64,000 bases of DNA from Agapetus fuscipes (lineage: Eukaryota > Arthropoda > Insecta > Trichoptera > Glossosomatidae). The notes beneath the pieces were generated by a model, which did not search any database, was not told the origin of the DNA, and saw only the letters and a list, made by a program, of their open reading frames with translations. Made by a program: the position numbers and the translations under genes. Position 1 is the stretch's first letter. The number at the start of each line of letters is the position of its first letter. The stretch is from assembly GCA_951799405.1 (NCBI GenBank), contig OX637356.1, positions 12,609,229 to 12,673,228 on the forward strand, written 5' to 3'. Shown here in pieces: positions 41,328 to 50,689 of this stretch.

Positions 41328-41640
41328 AAGATTAAAAATAATGTTTTTTTTTTTAGCTGAAGATAGCCAAGAAACCGTTTAAACTCACTATTTGTTTTAT
41401 CAAAAAGTAAAAAAAAATATCAGTAGAATTAAGTGTTTTTTTCACAATTTCAAACATGATTTTTTTTTAACAAATTAAATGAAAGGCTCCCCAAATATCT
41501 TAATTAAATTCCCTAGAATGGTTCGCGTCCAGGATTACTTCGACGCGGTCATTCCATAGTCCTTTCAGACCTCTGCCAGAGGTCCCACCACTAAATCAGG
41601 CTTTCGGGCCGGACCCTAATGCTGAATTGTGTATTCTCGC

Positions 41641-41681
41641 ATTCGGCCGAATATGGCCGAATATGGCCGAACATAGCCGAC
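41641..41681. repeat. Short tandem GGCCGAATAT
   Basis: About four 10-bp units around ATGGCCGAAT. Confidence 0.75.
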
Positions 41682-41882
41682 GTGATTTACGGAGCTAACA
41701 AAAAGCGAACTGTGAAATACGATAGGATCAACCTGACTTATGGACAGGCCGCGGCAAATCTGACTTGACTTATAAAGATGGCAGGTCATAACGTGTAAAT
41801 ATGGCCGATATCTCAGTTTTTATGGCGTTTTTGGTTTCATTTCTTCATATTCACTATAAAAACTACATAGTTAAAAATAAAT

Positions 41883-42220
41883 TCGGATATTATCCGAACC
41901 GTTATTAGAGATCTTGCATTATTCTAGACGTTTCGTTGGCGACATAGCCAACGTCTTCAGGAGACACCCTTTCTGCACGACGACTGAGGATGAACTCATG
42001 AGAGGGTGAAAATGTTTTCTGATATTATCCAAACCGTTATATAAGAGATCTTGCATTATTCTAGACGTTTTGTTAGCGACATAGCCAACGTCTTCACGAG
42101 ACACCCTCTCTGCACGACGACTGAGGATTAAATTAAGAGAGGGGAAAAACGTAGGCTACTTTGCTTTAACAACGTCGAGAATAATGTAAGTTCTCTTATA
42201 ACGGTTCGTCTAATATCCGA
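41883..42220. mobile_element. Family J TIR element with internal duplication
   Basis: Ends TCGGATATTATCCGAACCGT and, complemented, TCGGATATTAGACGAACCGT are inverted repeats of about 50 bp. Inside, a unit of about 135 bp is duplicated directly. Each unit carries, on the minus strand, TGAAGA, a GTTGGC-type stem and AAACGTC. The first unit reads CTGAAGAC, GTTGGC/GCCAAC with loop TATGTC, GAAACGTC. No transposase. Confidence 0.8.
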
Positions 42221-42232
42221 TTTTTTTTAACT

Positions 42233-42265
42233 TCGAAAGCGCTTGAGGAGATAAATCAACTCGTG
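42233..42265 (-). repeat. Family I end fragment
   Basis: TCGAAAGCGCTTGAGGAGAT then AAATCAACTCGTG matches the I terminal repeat. Confidence 0.65.
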
Positions 42266-42326
42266 AAGAAAAACTTTGTTATATTTTAAAATTTTAATGA
42301 AAAAATTTGTTTATACAACTCACATG

Positions 42327-42962
42327 TCACCTTTGTCTCTGCCATGCATTTTGGGCTGAGGAGGTCAGAGTATTGAGCAGCGACAGTGCGCGCACTACCC
42401 AAGACTGACGGAGAACATTGGTTCGGCAGGCGGGGATCATGAAAAGGTCATTACTTCTTGCTCTATTGTAATTGCTGGGGGCGTAAAGCTGTAGAGTCCG
42501 TCCCAACAGTGGCGAGCAATCAATTTTTCCACGAAGTATGTTAATTATAAATTTGAGTAAGGCCATATCTCGTCTCAACTCTAATGAATAGAATCCGAGA
42601 TGACCTTGAAGAAACTTTGTGGGGTATAAAAAGGGATAATACCCAAAGTTGTTTTTATAGAGGTGTCTTAAAAATGCTTTTTGCACCTGTTCTAAAATCA
42701 GAATATAATAGGACTCATGAGGACTCCATAGGAAGCTATTCATCTCAAGGATACTGCGCACCAGAGACGCGTATAGTGTTTTGGTGGCAGCACAGGAAAG
42801 GGCAGTGGAGTTTCTGATAACAAAGCCCAGTCTTTGGTACGCCATGTCTCTAACATGTTGGGTGTGCGCTCTGAAATTGAGTTGTGCATAGAATAATGTG
42901 CCCAAATCTCGAATTTCGTGCACTCTTTCGATATGATCACCATTTATAAGATAGTGATGGCG
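42327..42962 (-). pseudogene. Jockey-type LINE, reverse transcriptase C-terminal fragment
   Basis: An uninterrupted frame reads INGDHIERVHEIRDLGTLF, FRAHTQHVRDMAYQRLGFVI, LYASLVRSILEM, LEQVQKAFLRHLYK and LGFYSLELRRDMALLKFI, and ends WQRQR. This is the region after the catalytic core in Jockey/R1-like reverse transcriptases: 'I..VGEIRDLGV', 'LVRS.LEY', 'E.VQ..FLR'. The YxDD motif and endonuclease are absent, so it is 5'-truncated. The frame has no stops over about 210 codons, so it is younger than the RTE-type copies. Codons upstream of about 42962 belong to a different element. Confidence 0.88.
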
Positions 42963-43090
42963 GATTGCCGTGCAGTGGGAATGTGGGACTGGAGGAGGAA
43001 GACGTTGGATAGACAGCGCTGGCAGCGGTTGCTGAGGGAGGCCAAGACCCACCCCGGGTTGTCGTGCCAATGATAATGATGATGATAAGG
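42963..43090 (+). pseudogene. LINE ORF end with TGATGA tail
   Basis: The plus strand reads GMWDWRRKTLDRQRWQRLLR, then EAKTHPGLSCQ and a stop. A (TGATGA)n-like tail follows (43070-43085). W..LLREAK.HPG is typical of the extreme C-terminus of some non-LTR elements; the clade is uncertain. It abuts the truncated 5' end of the Jockey-type fragment on the opposite strand. Confidence 0.72.
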
Positions 43091-43469
43091 AGCCAAAAAA
43101 ATGGTAGAACTATGGTTATTGAATAAGTAAAAAAAATAATGAACAACCAGTTTAATGAACAAGCTTCACATCGTAAGGTGAAAATCGTGAAAATCATCAC
43201 TTTTTAATTAAAGTTTATTTTCCGCGAAGAAAAAATTACAAGACAAGCCGTCAACTTGTCTTTCATTTATCCGTACCAAACTTCAAGCGGAACCTTCTCA
43301 AACAAACTGCAACTCCTCTGGCTTGACTGGCATTAGCGTATTTTCAATGTTGGAGCGAATGATCGCACGGAGACTTGTGCAAATTTCTGGGAAGTGCGCT
43401 TGGTATGCTGGTTAACGTGTTAACCGCCGGGGACGAGGTATCTGTAATCTAAGTTGCAAAGATACCTAT

Positions 43470-43889
43470 AATAATAATAATACTAGGATGATTTATTTGG
43501 TGAGCGCTGTTTTTGTGTGTATCACACCTCAAGAGCCCTCTGCGAGCTTAGTCGTCGCTGAAGAAAGCGCCAATTCTCTAGACCCAGTTGTTGTAAGGTT
43601 GGATGGACCTTTCAGTGACCAGTCTTTGGTAAAGGTGTATGAATCTTTCAACCCAGCGGAGAGCACATTCGAAATATAAATGGTATATTTTGTGCTCCGC
43701 CGGGATCCGAATCCACAACCTTCCATTTACGAGTCCGAAGTGTTTCCACTACGGACTACGGACCGGTCCAAGATGCCAACGACACGCGGTGTACCTGAGC
43801 GGTTACCCATCCAAGCACTGACCACGCCCAATGTTGCTTAACTTCGGTGATCTATGGGAACCGGTGCTTTCAATATGGTAACGTCGTTG
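43470..43889 (-). mobile_element. 5S-tRNA composite SINE (E), complete with target duplication
   Basis: The 420-bp element is flanked by ACCTAT (43464-43469 and 43890-43895). On the minus strand: 5S head (43775-43889); linker; tRNA head ending at the B box GGATTCGGATCC; body (GAATGTGCTCTCCGCTGGG, AAAGACTGGTCACTGAAAGG, GGCGCTTTCTTCAGCG); GAGGTGTGATACACAC; then an (ATT)n tail. The duplication shows the 5S start is the true 5' end. It presumably used a LINE reverse transcriptase in trans. The A box region of the tRNA head has small changes. Confidence 0.94.
43775..43889 (-). pseudogene. 5S rRNA-derived SINE head
   Basis: CAACGACGTTACCATATTGA, AAAGCACCGGTTCCC, ATCACCGAAGTTAAGCAACA and GGATGGGTAACCGCTC follow the 5S rRNA order over 115 bp. 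The internal promoter boxes are mostly kept. Confidence 0.92.
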
Positions 43890-43916
43890 ACCTATGTATT
43901 GACATTTAAAATTCAT

Positions 43917-44113
43917 TATATTTTTTATGGTTTGTATATTAACACTGTGAAAAAACATGGTTAATCTTTTTTACAAATTTATAGAATAAAGTAGTATTTT
44001 ATAGGAAACACTGTTTTTTATTTCACTTGTATGGTTAAATAAACGAGTGAAATTAAAAAACAGTGTTTCCTAAAAAATACAACTTTATTGTATGAAGTTT
44101 TAAAAAAAGATTA
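43917..44113. mobile_element. Hairpin MITE with 9-bp target duplication
   Basis: Arms (about 43961-44027 and 44046-44113) are inverted copies around AGGAAACACTGTTTTTTATT. AAAATTCAT flanks the element at 43908-43916 and 44114-44122. A related TATTAACACTGTGAAAA phrase occurs near 57805. Confidence 0.82.
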
Positions 44114-44145
44114 AAAATTCATATTAAATGCATGCCAACAAACCT

Positions 44146-44240
44146 TGGTGCTTGTTTGTCTTATCTCCAACGGAGATAATTTCACATAAGCAATGTTAGT
44201 GTGTGTTCTGGACGAATGTCTCTTATGAATGCTGGGAATT
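44146..44240 (+). repeat. Family Q, left-end relative
   Basis: TTGGTGCTTGTTTGTCTTAT and AATTTCACATAAGCAATGTT match the left half of Q with changes. Confidence 0.6.
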
Positions 44241-44290
44241 GATTTTGCGTATATTAAAAAAAAACCTCAAATTATCGTGTTTTACTTTTT

Positions 44291-44595
44291 TTCGCGTTAT
44301 CCTCGAAGGTTTTTGCATGTGGCGAGTGAAGACTTTTTTTTTTTACAGGTAAGGGGGCCGACCACAGGTCATGGAATATGGGCCCTTACGCCAACAACTT
44401 CAGTTGAGGTGGGGGCTTCCCACGGAGGCTGGTACTTATTTCTTGAGAAGTCTGAGTAGACCCTGGCGGTATTTCATTTTTGGCTTTGAAATAAACATCG
44501 AAAACGGGAAATCATTTCTGACACACTCGGTAGGGGTCGAACCTGGGCGCTCGGCATGGAATGCAAACACTTTACCACCTGAGATATCGACTAGA
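44291..44595 (-). mobile_element. tRNA-SINE C, near full length
   Basis: Tail lost; from the CCTCGAAGG hairpin to the head (A box TATCTCAGGTGG). It contains a short extra block near ACAGGTCATGGAATATGG. The B box is damaged (GGTTCGACCCC). Confidence 0.87.
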
Positions 44596-44630
44596 CTCAG
44601 ATTGTGAACAATGTGATTTTTAAGGCCAGT

Positions 44631-44887
44631 CCGGTCGACAGGTCAGGTGGTAGAGTGCTTGCATTCCATGCCGAAAGCTCGGGTTCGAATCCCACCGAGG
44701 GTGTCAGAAATGATTTCCCTTTTCGGTGTTTATTTCAAAACCCAAAATAAAATACCGGCAAGGTTTACTCAGCCTTCACAAAAAATGAGTACCAGCACTC
44801 TCGGGAGCTGGGAAACCTCTTCGGGGATAACGCGGCAAGAAGTTACACTATATGTGTAGCTTAGTTGCGTTTTTGCGTTTTGCGTTC
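44631..44887 (+). mobile_element. tRNA-SINE C with internal deletion
   Basis: B box GGTTCGAATCC at 44682-44692; the A box is altered to CAGGTCAGGTGG. The segment from the central palindrome to GCGACCCC is deleted. The tail is the longest seen (GTTGCGTTTTTGCGTTTTGC). Its head faces the minus-strand copy 35 bp away. Confidence 0.92.
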
Positions 44888-45397
44888 ATTGAATTTAAAG
44901 GTTATCTTTGAATCAAATGGTGGATAAGTCGTCCTCTGTTTCACTCTGTCCTCTCATCTCAGTCACGTCGGAGGCAGAGAAATGGTTTAAGAAAATTTAC
45001 ATTAAGACATCAAAGTTCCCGATGCGCCGCGCTCCCGAACTTGGCGCCTGCCTCGCCTTAATCCCATATTTTATGCTCAGACGCTTTCTAACAGAAAAGT
45101 GAGAGTGGCAAACGCTGGAAACTTCCAGACACCCACCGTAAACTTACGGCCATTCCAGAAGATTCCATATTGGATTAGTTTCAATTAGAAGAGAGCTCCG
45201 CGTGTGTATTTTAAAGTTTTTTTTTCTTATTCAAGTCGTCTTCATTCTTGGAAAATGTAGTCTAATTCTGTCACATATAAGACCGGCTACAAAGAATTAC
45301 AAACTTTTTTTTAAGTGTATCTACAAGCAAGACGGAGAGGATATTTAAAAAAAAAAATTTTTTAAAAAGAAAAATATTGTTTTATTTTTTTGTGCTC
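44888..45397. other. Unassigned sequence
   Basis: Nothing recognised; a 64-codon frame at 44908 has no motif. Confidence 0.4.
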
Positions 45398-45650
45398 CTT
45401 GACTGATAGGTTGGTATGCGGCTGACCACCCATACTGTAAAAAATGGTTCACTTTTCTAATGTCACCCTGCTTCAGGGAAGGTCGGCAAGAGTTGCAGGG
45501 CTTATGTTCATTTGAGAGTTGAGTTTGTTTATATTGTAGGTCCACATGCGGCATGTGTAAGCGCGAAATTATACATGTCTGCTAGTGGGAATGCACTTGA
45601 TATAAATCTTAAATGATTTATATCCTTGCAGCTTAGATTAGATTAGATTA
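45398..45650 (+). mobile_element. Family A element, full length
   Basis: CTTGACTGATAGGTTGGTAT through CACATGCGGCATGTG to CAGCTTAGATTAGATTAGAT. Confidence 0.92.
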
Positions 45651-45749
45651 CAAACTTCTTTTGAAGAAAACCAATAAGACGAGGCCATTTTTACAAATAA
45701 TTAAAAACTTTTTTTATTACAATAAAGTATGCAAATAAAATCAAGTATT

Positions 45750-45940
45750 TGCCGGCTGTGGTCAAAATGGTAACGCTTAAGACTTATAATCAAAAGGTAG
45801 TGTGATCGATTCTTAGAGGACATAAACAAAAAATGCTCTTCGTTGAGTTAAAAAATATATCTACCAGTATCAAAGACCGGTCACTAAAGTGAATCCAGCC
45901 TTACAGCAACTGGATCTCGCTTGTAAACTTTGCACTGATT
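45750..45940 (+). mobile_element. E-related SINE, diverged
   Basis: GCTGTGGTCAAAATGGTAAC through a B-like GTGATCGATTC, then ATGCTCTTCGTTGAG, CAAAGACCGGTCACTAAAG and TTACAGCAACTGGAT. It is strongly diverged in the head. Confidence 0.7.
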
Positions 45941-46009
45941 TGCTTTTAATAACAGCCTGAAATTTATTATTTATTTGTTTCTACCAAGTGCAAGCATCTG
46001 AATCAAGTA

Positions 46010-46336
46010 TTTTTAGTAACAATTTATGAAACATTCCAGCGGAAACATTGTAGAATTAAGTAGAATAAAACAGTGTTTTTTTTTATAATTAAGTTTTTTC
46101 TGGACATGTTCTAAAATAGCGCTTCCATATAGCTTACTTAAACAGTTAAACTTTAAACGGTTATGAAGTAAAGTGAGTCTTGACGTCAAAATGAGGTTGT
46201 AGGTAGGTTTGTTTTTGAGATTGCAATAAGCCTTGAATTGCTTTAAATTTACGAGATCACCCCCTGCAGAGGCCGTTTGATTTCGGCCGTATAAAGGCCG
46301 TAAAAGACCGGCTGGGGGGCGGAACACATTATGCAT
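46010..46336 (-). other. Open frame with weak LINE similarity
   Basis: A 107-codon minus-strand frame contains AILEHVQKKLNYKKKHCF, which recalls LEQVQKAFLRHLYK of the Jockey-type fragment. The rest (NLILTSRLTLLHNRLKF) is not recognised. It may be a decayed LINE piece or chance. Confidence 0.3.
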
Positions 46337-46660
46337 GCAAATACAGTAATTCCGTCGCGCTGTTTCCGTCCTGCGAGGAGAAAAACAAAAAGGACACTAA
46401 TTAACCCGAAGATTTTCAGCAGGCAACTTTCAGCACCTGAAAAGGTTAACAAAAAACCCTACCCTGCCTTTTATTTATCAAAACATATGTGACAATTGGA
46501 ATACACACAATATTTTTTATTTGGTTTGATCCTTTATTTAGGGTTTTTTAGTCCAAGTGTCATACGGCGAAGAGGTATTAAAAATAAGAATGCAATTTAT
46601 TGAGTTTTCATTCTATATTATTTACAACATTTAAAAGTTATTTAACTTAACTTTTCTAAG

Positions 46661-46815
46661 AGGTCTGGTTCTCATTTATTGTGAAGGCTGCCAGAGTTTT
46701 ATTGTGGGTTTGAAATACACACCGAAACGAGAAATAATTTCTGACATCCACGGTGGGATTCGAGTCCGAGCTCTCCGCATGGAATTCAAGCACTCTACCA
46801 ACTCATCTATCGATC
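46661..46815 (-). mobile_element. tRNA-SINE C, head and part of body
   Basis: B box GGATTCGAGTCCG; TTGAAATACACACCGAAACG; the 3' half is missing. Confidence 0.8.
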
Positions 46816-47008
46816 AATTTCAGCACATTACTCGGATACCTAAAAGAATGATGAACGGCTCTTTGCACGGATGAAAAAGAATGAGAAAATGGAGGAATGA
46901 AATAGGGAAAGATGTGGCATAGTTTTTGCAGGTTGCCAATTACTGGAGAACAGCGGTGGAGAAGAGACAAAAATTGAGGAGAAGAGGCAAAGTTGGGCTG
47001 TAGCGCCA

Positions 47009-47252
47009 TCTAATCTATGTTGCAAACATATGTAACATTGTGGATTCACATTACATGCATTCTCACAAGCAGACACGTACAAGTTCGCGCTTGCGCATGT
47101 CGCATGTGTACCTACAATATAAAAACCAAATCTCAAATGGACATACACCCTGCAACTCTTGCCGAGCTTCCATGAAACAGGGAAATTGGCAAAGTTAACC
47201 ATTTTCTACAGCATGGCTGGTCATCCGCATACCAACCTACATATAAGTTAAG
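47009..47252 (-). mobile_element. Family A element, full length
   Basis: TCTAATCTATGTTGCAAACA to ACCAACCTACATATAAGTTAAGG. Confidence 0.9.
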
Positions 47253-47535
47253 GAATAAGCCATCGAAAAAAAAAGTAAAGTTTCTGACTGAGAAAAACCT
47301 GAGCATTGTAGGGTTAAGGCACAGGACACTGCCTTATTCTAACACTTGCAAGTAAACGCTCAGCTCTCGCCGAGTAGAAGCGGAACAAGTTTCCAGCAAA
47401 CTCCAAAGTTTAATTCAATTTACTTTTCGGTCTGCAGTCTTTGCATTCGGTTTGCGATTTGTTTTAATTTATGTTGGTGTAAATTTGCATGCGTTTGTGT
47501 TTGTGCAAAAGTGTGTATGTGTGAAACATGCATTC

Positions 47536-47935
47536 AAGCTTCTACTAGAATAGAGGGGTTGCTCAAACCCTCCTCATATCCCTGTATGTATGTGTCAGAA
47601 GGACCCGTAGCGCATGGACGATCATGCAAAGTTATATATTTTCCAAAGAGACGAAAGGCATTCCTGTGAATTAAAAGCAACGGCACGACGAAACAACAAC
47701 CTCTAGGTCCGAGGCGTGCCCAAGACTCTAAAAATAAAAAATTCGATGTTACTGAAGCTAGTAGCACACCTCGGGTGGCTCTCCTTATGGGATTGTTAGA
47801 TCACGGGTAGCGTGAAGTATACACAAAAACTAAGGACAGGATTACTGTGAATCCGCTGCGGATGCAGCTTGGTAAAAAGAAACAAAAAATCGCTCAAAGG
47901 CTGAGAAATTGTATTTGGTATCAATACAATCTGCA
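47536..47935 (+). repeat. Family T repeat, longest uninterrupted copy
   Basis: The coding-like start (LLKPSS..CMYVSEGPVAHGRS) is followed by sequence that ends GGTGGCTCTCCTTATGGGAT. A non-coding part follows (AATCCGCTGCGGATGCAGC). The reading frame stops after KAFL here. The function is unknown. Confidence 0.6.
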
Positions 47936-48351
47936 AATACCACATTGTAGGTAGGATGAGAACGTAAATAAAGTAAAAATAATAATGCATCGATGTACTG
48001 GAATGCTCTTCACACGCCGAATAGACCTTTCTGGCAAATGTGTCATTTAATTTAAACAAAAAACATTATCAAATAAGCTTATACAATGATGAATTTTGCA
48101 TGGTGGGAGAAAAACGGGGAAAACATCCAGATATTTTTTACCGTAAATGGACTCTAGAAATATAACAGTATGTTAAGTACGAAATTATATAAATTAGTTG
48201 AAGCTACCATTTACAAGTTTATTTAAACTTTGTGCCAACAAAATGTTTCTAGTTGTACTCCCTGTTAGTTCTAGGTTTAACATGTTGGTTCGTAGCCAGA
48301 CCGGCTCATTCAAGTCTTTATTTATCATTGAGATCCAGTACATCCAAGTTT
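47936..48351. other. Unassigned sequence
   Basis: Nothing recognised. Confidence 0.4.
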
Positions 48352-48455
48352 AAAACTTCACACAGCGTTTACCAAAAAATGTACGTAAACTAAAACGAAA
48401 CTCCCATTGAACGTTTTAGTATCAATACATTTTAGTTTAAACGCTGAGGCTGAGT
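48352..48455. repeat. Family R element, clear palindrome
   Basis: CACAGCGTTTACCAAAAAATG at the left and ATACATTTTAGTTTAAACGC at the right are inverted partners around AAAACGAAACTCCCATTGAA. Confidence 0.6.
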
Positions 48456-48589
48456 TAAAGCTTTCTACTTACACTACAACTACGTGTTAAATTATTTAAG
48501 TATCAGTACATACAAAAGTTCTAGGGAATCTGCAGTCTATACCCCACTACGTTAAACTCAATCGTATACGTTTTCCCAGAATATATAAT

Positions 48590-48665
48590 GAACAATTTAA
48601 CACTCAATAGAGGTGCTTTTATAAATTTAATACATTTTTTTGGTAACGATAGAGTAGAGTTGTTT
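48590..48665. repeat. Family R fragment
   Basis: ACTCAATAGAGGTGCTTTT, AATACATTTTTTTGGTAACG and AGAGTTG match the right half of R. Confidence 0.45.
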
Positions 48666-49005
48666 TTTTATACTTGGGGTGCTTGCGATGCAGTGCACGG
48701 GAAAATAGATGGGTCTTGCTTGGTTTTGCGAAAATGGGAAAGCATTAATACAAATGTAAAGTTTCGAGTCTTGAGTCTAACTTGTAAGCAATCATTCTGC
48801 CTTAACGATGCTGACTTATTCCCTGCCTTGTACTTGAGTTTTTACTTAACATTGAAGTAAGTGAGTATTACAAATTTTGTATGAAAACTGTTGTAGAATT
48901 TCCCTATAGAATTAAGAATCACTTTGGTGTCGTAAATGTGTCTAAAATCTAAAGAACCAAATTTGGCAATCTAGGTATTTGTAAAAATGAGATAATGCTT
49001 GATAT
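48666..49005. other. Unassigned sequence
   Basis: Nothing recognised; the 90-codon frame overlapping 48588-48860 has no motif and starts in an R fragment. Confidence 0.4.
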
Positions 49006-49256
49006 TCTTTGACTTACAGTTTGGTATGAGGCTGACCACCCATTATGTAAAGAAACGGTTCATTTTGCCAATGTCAATCCTGATTCAGGTAAGATCGGTA
49101 AAACTTGCAGGGTTTATGTTCATTTGGGTTTTGGTTTATAATTTGTATGTACACATGCAGCATTTGTACGCGTTAACTTGCACATGTCAACTTATGGAAA
49201 TACATTTAATATTAATCTTAAATGTTATGTATCTTTACAACTTGGATTATAAATAC
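49006..49256 (+). mobile_element. Family A/B element, full length
   Basis: TTTGACTTACAGTTTGGTAT to CTTTACAACTTGGATTATAA. Its tail faces the tail of the next copy. Confidence 0.88.
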
Positions 49257-49280
49257 ATGAAAATACAGGAAATCATTTTC

Positions 49281-49521
49281 TCATCTATAATCCAAGTTGC
49301 AAAGATATTCTGACATTTAAGGCTTGTTTATTTAATGCACGCCCACAGATAGACACGTGCAAGTTAACGCTTACACATGGTGCATGTGTCTTTACAAAAA
49401 AAAACTCACATGACATAACACATGCAACATCTGCCGTCTTTCCCTGAAACCGTGGTGGCATTAGTAAAAGTAGTTTTTACAGCGTGGGCGGTCAGCCTCA
49501 CATCAGCCTATTAGTCAAGGA
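49281..49521 (-). mobile_element. Family A/B element, full length
   Basis: TATAATCCAAGTTGCAAAGA to CATCAGCCTATTAGTCAAGG. With 49006-49256 it forms a large inverted repeat with a 24-bp spacer. Confidence 0.88.
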
Positions 49522-49848
49522 ACATTGTCATAAATTAATGCCATTTTTGAGAAAAACGTAAATTTCTGCTTTTGGTTATCTTAATATTATTAATGTTGTA
49601 AAAACAAACCTTTTTGGTATCTTGTATTTTTGCAGCTAAATTCGACGTCTTCTATTCTGAAACAAAAAAGAAAAGATAAATTAGTAAAAATCAATAAAAG
49701 TATAATTTATTCAGCCTTTAAATACAAAGAGATTAACTACTCGTATATTCTATATTTTTATGATAAGCAAAGCTTCGGAAAATGAGTGTATGGCAGTCGA
49801 AAGCGCTTGGGTGTTATACTCAAAGTTTTTTTAAAGTAATAGTGTAAA

Positions 49849-49983
49849 AATGATTTTCCACTGCGCAACTAATAATATGCACTTAATTTCAGCCTAGTTA
49901 CGCGGAGGGTGCAATACGTGACCAAACAAATAAAATTATTCAAATAACGTATATACAAGAATAAATAAAGTATAACAATATTA
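49849..49983 (+). repeat. 135-bp direct repeat, left copy
   Basis: This matches 50241-50376 at about nine bases in ten (ACTTAATTTCAGCCTAGTTA, GTGCAATACGTGACCAA, AAGTATAACAATATTA). An A element sits between the copies. Confidence 0.92.
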
Positions 49984-49989
49984 GAGTTC

Positions 49990-50234
49990 CTTGACTTATA
50001 GGTTGGTATGCGGCTGACCACCCATACTGTAAAAAATGGTTCACTTTGCCAATGTCAACCCTTTTTCAGGGAAGGACGGCAAGAGTTGCAGGGCTTATGT
50101 TCATTTGAGATTGGGTTTTTATATTGTAGGTCCACATGCTTAACGCGAAATTATACATGTCTCCTTGTGGGAATGCATTTAATATAAATCTTAAATGATG
50201 TATATCTTTGCAGCTTAGATTAGATTAGATTAGA
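49990..50234 (+). mobile_element. Family A element flanked by 135-bp repeats
   Basis: Full unit with a short deletion removing GCGGCATGTGTAAGC. The TTAGATTAGATTAGAG tail is intact. Confidence 0.92.
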
Positions 50235-50240
50235 GATAAC

Positions 50241-50376
50241 AATGATTTTTCACGGCGTAACTAATAATACTGCACTTAATTTCAGCCTAGTTACGTGGAG
50301 TGTGCAATACGTGACCAACCAAATAAAATTATTCAAATTACGTAAATACAAGAATAAATAAAGTATAACAATATTA
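50241..50376 (+). repeat. 135-bp direct repeat, right copy
   Basis: Partner of 49849-49983; single-base differences are scattered and only a few 1-bp indels occur. Confidence 0.92.
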
Positions 50377-50689
50377 AAGAAAATATAGTACCTAATATGA
50401 AAAAAGTATACCTACGTAAAAAATGGAAAAAAGGGGACAATTACTAAGAAATAGGAGATACGTAAGCACAAGGAGATTATTGAAAAAATTGAGAGTATAA
50501 TTAATAGACTTGTATTTCTGCCCGTTTTATCGTAGAATGCATTGATTAGTACAAATTATCGACAGGAAATTGGCGTGTACGACAGTTTATAAGGCAGTTA
50601 GCAGTAAAAATGCATTTTACACCCGGCAGTAAAAATGTACTGCGACAGTGGGTACCGGCAACTCGCTGATTAGCGGTAGCATTTCACAT

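Larger units (their letters stand above)
43438..44145 (-). mobile_element. Family B copy holding two insertions
   Basis: Pieces 43438-43469 (TAATCTAAGTTGCAAAGATA), 43890-43916 (TATTGACATTTAAAATTCAT) and 44114-44145 (ATTAAATGCATGCCAACAAA) are consecutive parts of B. The gaps hold a 5S-tRNA SINE and a hairpin MITE. The rest of B is lost. Confidence 0.82.

Noticed and set aside
42327..43070. A 247-codon gene
   Set aside because: The first about 35 codons lie in another LINE read backwards and the rest is a 5'-truncated reverse transcriptase tail without catalytic residues.
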